From Eubacteriaceae bacterium (GTDB lineage Bacteria > Bacillota > Clostridia > Lachnospirales > Lachnospiraceae), in contig CABJBF010000002.1 of the NCBI GenBank assembly GCA_902363805.1, positions 1 to 64,000 of the forward strand: a stretch of DNA of 64,000 bases, in the 5' to 3' direction. The notes under the pieces are model-generated. The model ran no database searches. It saw only the letters and a program-made list of their open reading frames with translations, and was not told the DNA's origin. Position numbers and translations under genes: made by a program. Positions 63,891 through 64,000 of the stretch are shown one piece after another; the stretch's first letter is position 1; the number at the start of each line of letters is the position of its first letter.

Positions 63891-64000
63891 ATGGGATTAT
63901 TTAAAGCAATAATATTAGGAATTGTGCAGGGACTGACAGAGTTTTTACCTGTAAGTAGTTCAGGACATTTGACTATATGTAAGCAATTAATTGGAATGGA
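63891..64000 (+). CDS. uppP: Undecaprenyl-diphosphatase, 5' end only
   Basis: The frame from ATG 63891 reads [20 protein letters not shown] then VSSSGHLTI, the strongly conserved N-terminus of UppP/BacA. It dephosphorylates undecaprenyl diphosphate so that the carrier lipid made by UppS can be reused, and gives bacitracin tolerance. AGGTGG lies 4 nt upstream. The gene runs off the end of the window, so only about 36 residues are visible. Confidence 0.9.
   Translation, partial: MGLFKAIILGIVQGLTEFLPVSSSGHLTICKQLIGM

Overview
The window looks like chromosomal DNA from a low-GC, Gram-positive anaerobe of the Clostridia, most probably a gut-type Lachnospiraceae. This rests on A/T-rich codon use, strong AGGAGG-type ribosome binding sites, PolC-type DNA polymerase, and the pyrH-frr-uppS-cdsA-rseP-ispG-polC and rimP-nusA-ylxR-ylxQ-infB gene orders. 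It also rests on a glycine riboswitch before an AGCS symporter and on secreted proteins with a C-terminal wall-anchor or Fn3-like region. Almost all genes lie on the + strand. Only the CBS-domain gene, a broken LysR gene and a cell-wall amidase are on the - strand. There are no rRNA genes, CRISPR arrays, phage or transposase genes. One tRNA (Glu, anticodon CTC) is present.

Layout. 0-3.4 kb: 4-alpha-glucanotransferase, a LacI regulator and a YesL-like membrane protein. 3.4-8.5 kb: enolase behind a structured leader, an XRE regulator, a LytTR regulator with a degenerate receiver, and an alanine/glycine:Na+ symporter behind a glycine riboswitch. 8.9-20.1 kb: nucleotide, translation-recycling, isoprenoid, phospholipid and replication genes (pyrH, frr, uppS, cdsA, rseP, ispG, polC, dxr). 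20.1-20.5 kb: a palindromic tandem-repeat array. 20.6-29.4 kb: a phosphate regulon (pstSCAB, phoU, a Na/Pi cotransporter and a PhoP/PhoR-type pair) with Pho-box-like 11-bp repeats. 29.5-35 kb: accessory genes, a MITE-like palindromic element, the tRNA, a secreted protein, the LysR pseudogene and the amidase. 35-43.7 kb: the nusA-infB translation operon through rbfA, nrnA, truB and ribF. 44-49.1 kb: a 1710-residue wall-anchored surface protein. 49.4-52.1 kb: rpsO and pnp, both with structured leaders. 52.2-58 kb: a GT-C-type membrane protein, a small membrane protein, a probable MurL/MurD2 pair and an O-acetylhomoserine sulfhydrylase. 58.2-64 kb: an ABC export pair, a eukaryote-type HisA, a ClpP-like TepA protein and the start of uppP.

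How the genes fit together. Several genes serve cell-envelope synthesis: uppS and uppP (undecaprenyl carrier), cdsA (phospholipid), dxr and ispG (MEP isoprenoid pathway), murL/murD, the amidase and the sortase-type surface protein. The phosphate cluster holds high-affinity uptake (Pst), low-affinity uptake (Na/Pi) and its own two-component control. RNA-level control appears repeatedly: glycine riboswitch, enolase leader, rimP leader hairpin, rpsO leader, a roughly 40-bp pnp leader hairpin, and a terminator-like hairpin covering the tepA ribosome binding site.

The most interesting items are the MurL/MurD2 pair, the PstS protein whose two halves are in swapped order, the eukaryote-type HisA, the A-B-A-B palindromic repeat array, the long pnp leader hairpin, and the 11-bp phased repeats abutting the rimP-nusA promoter.
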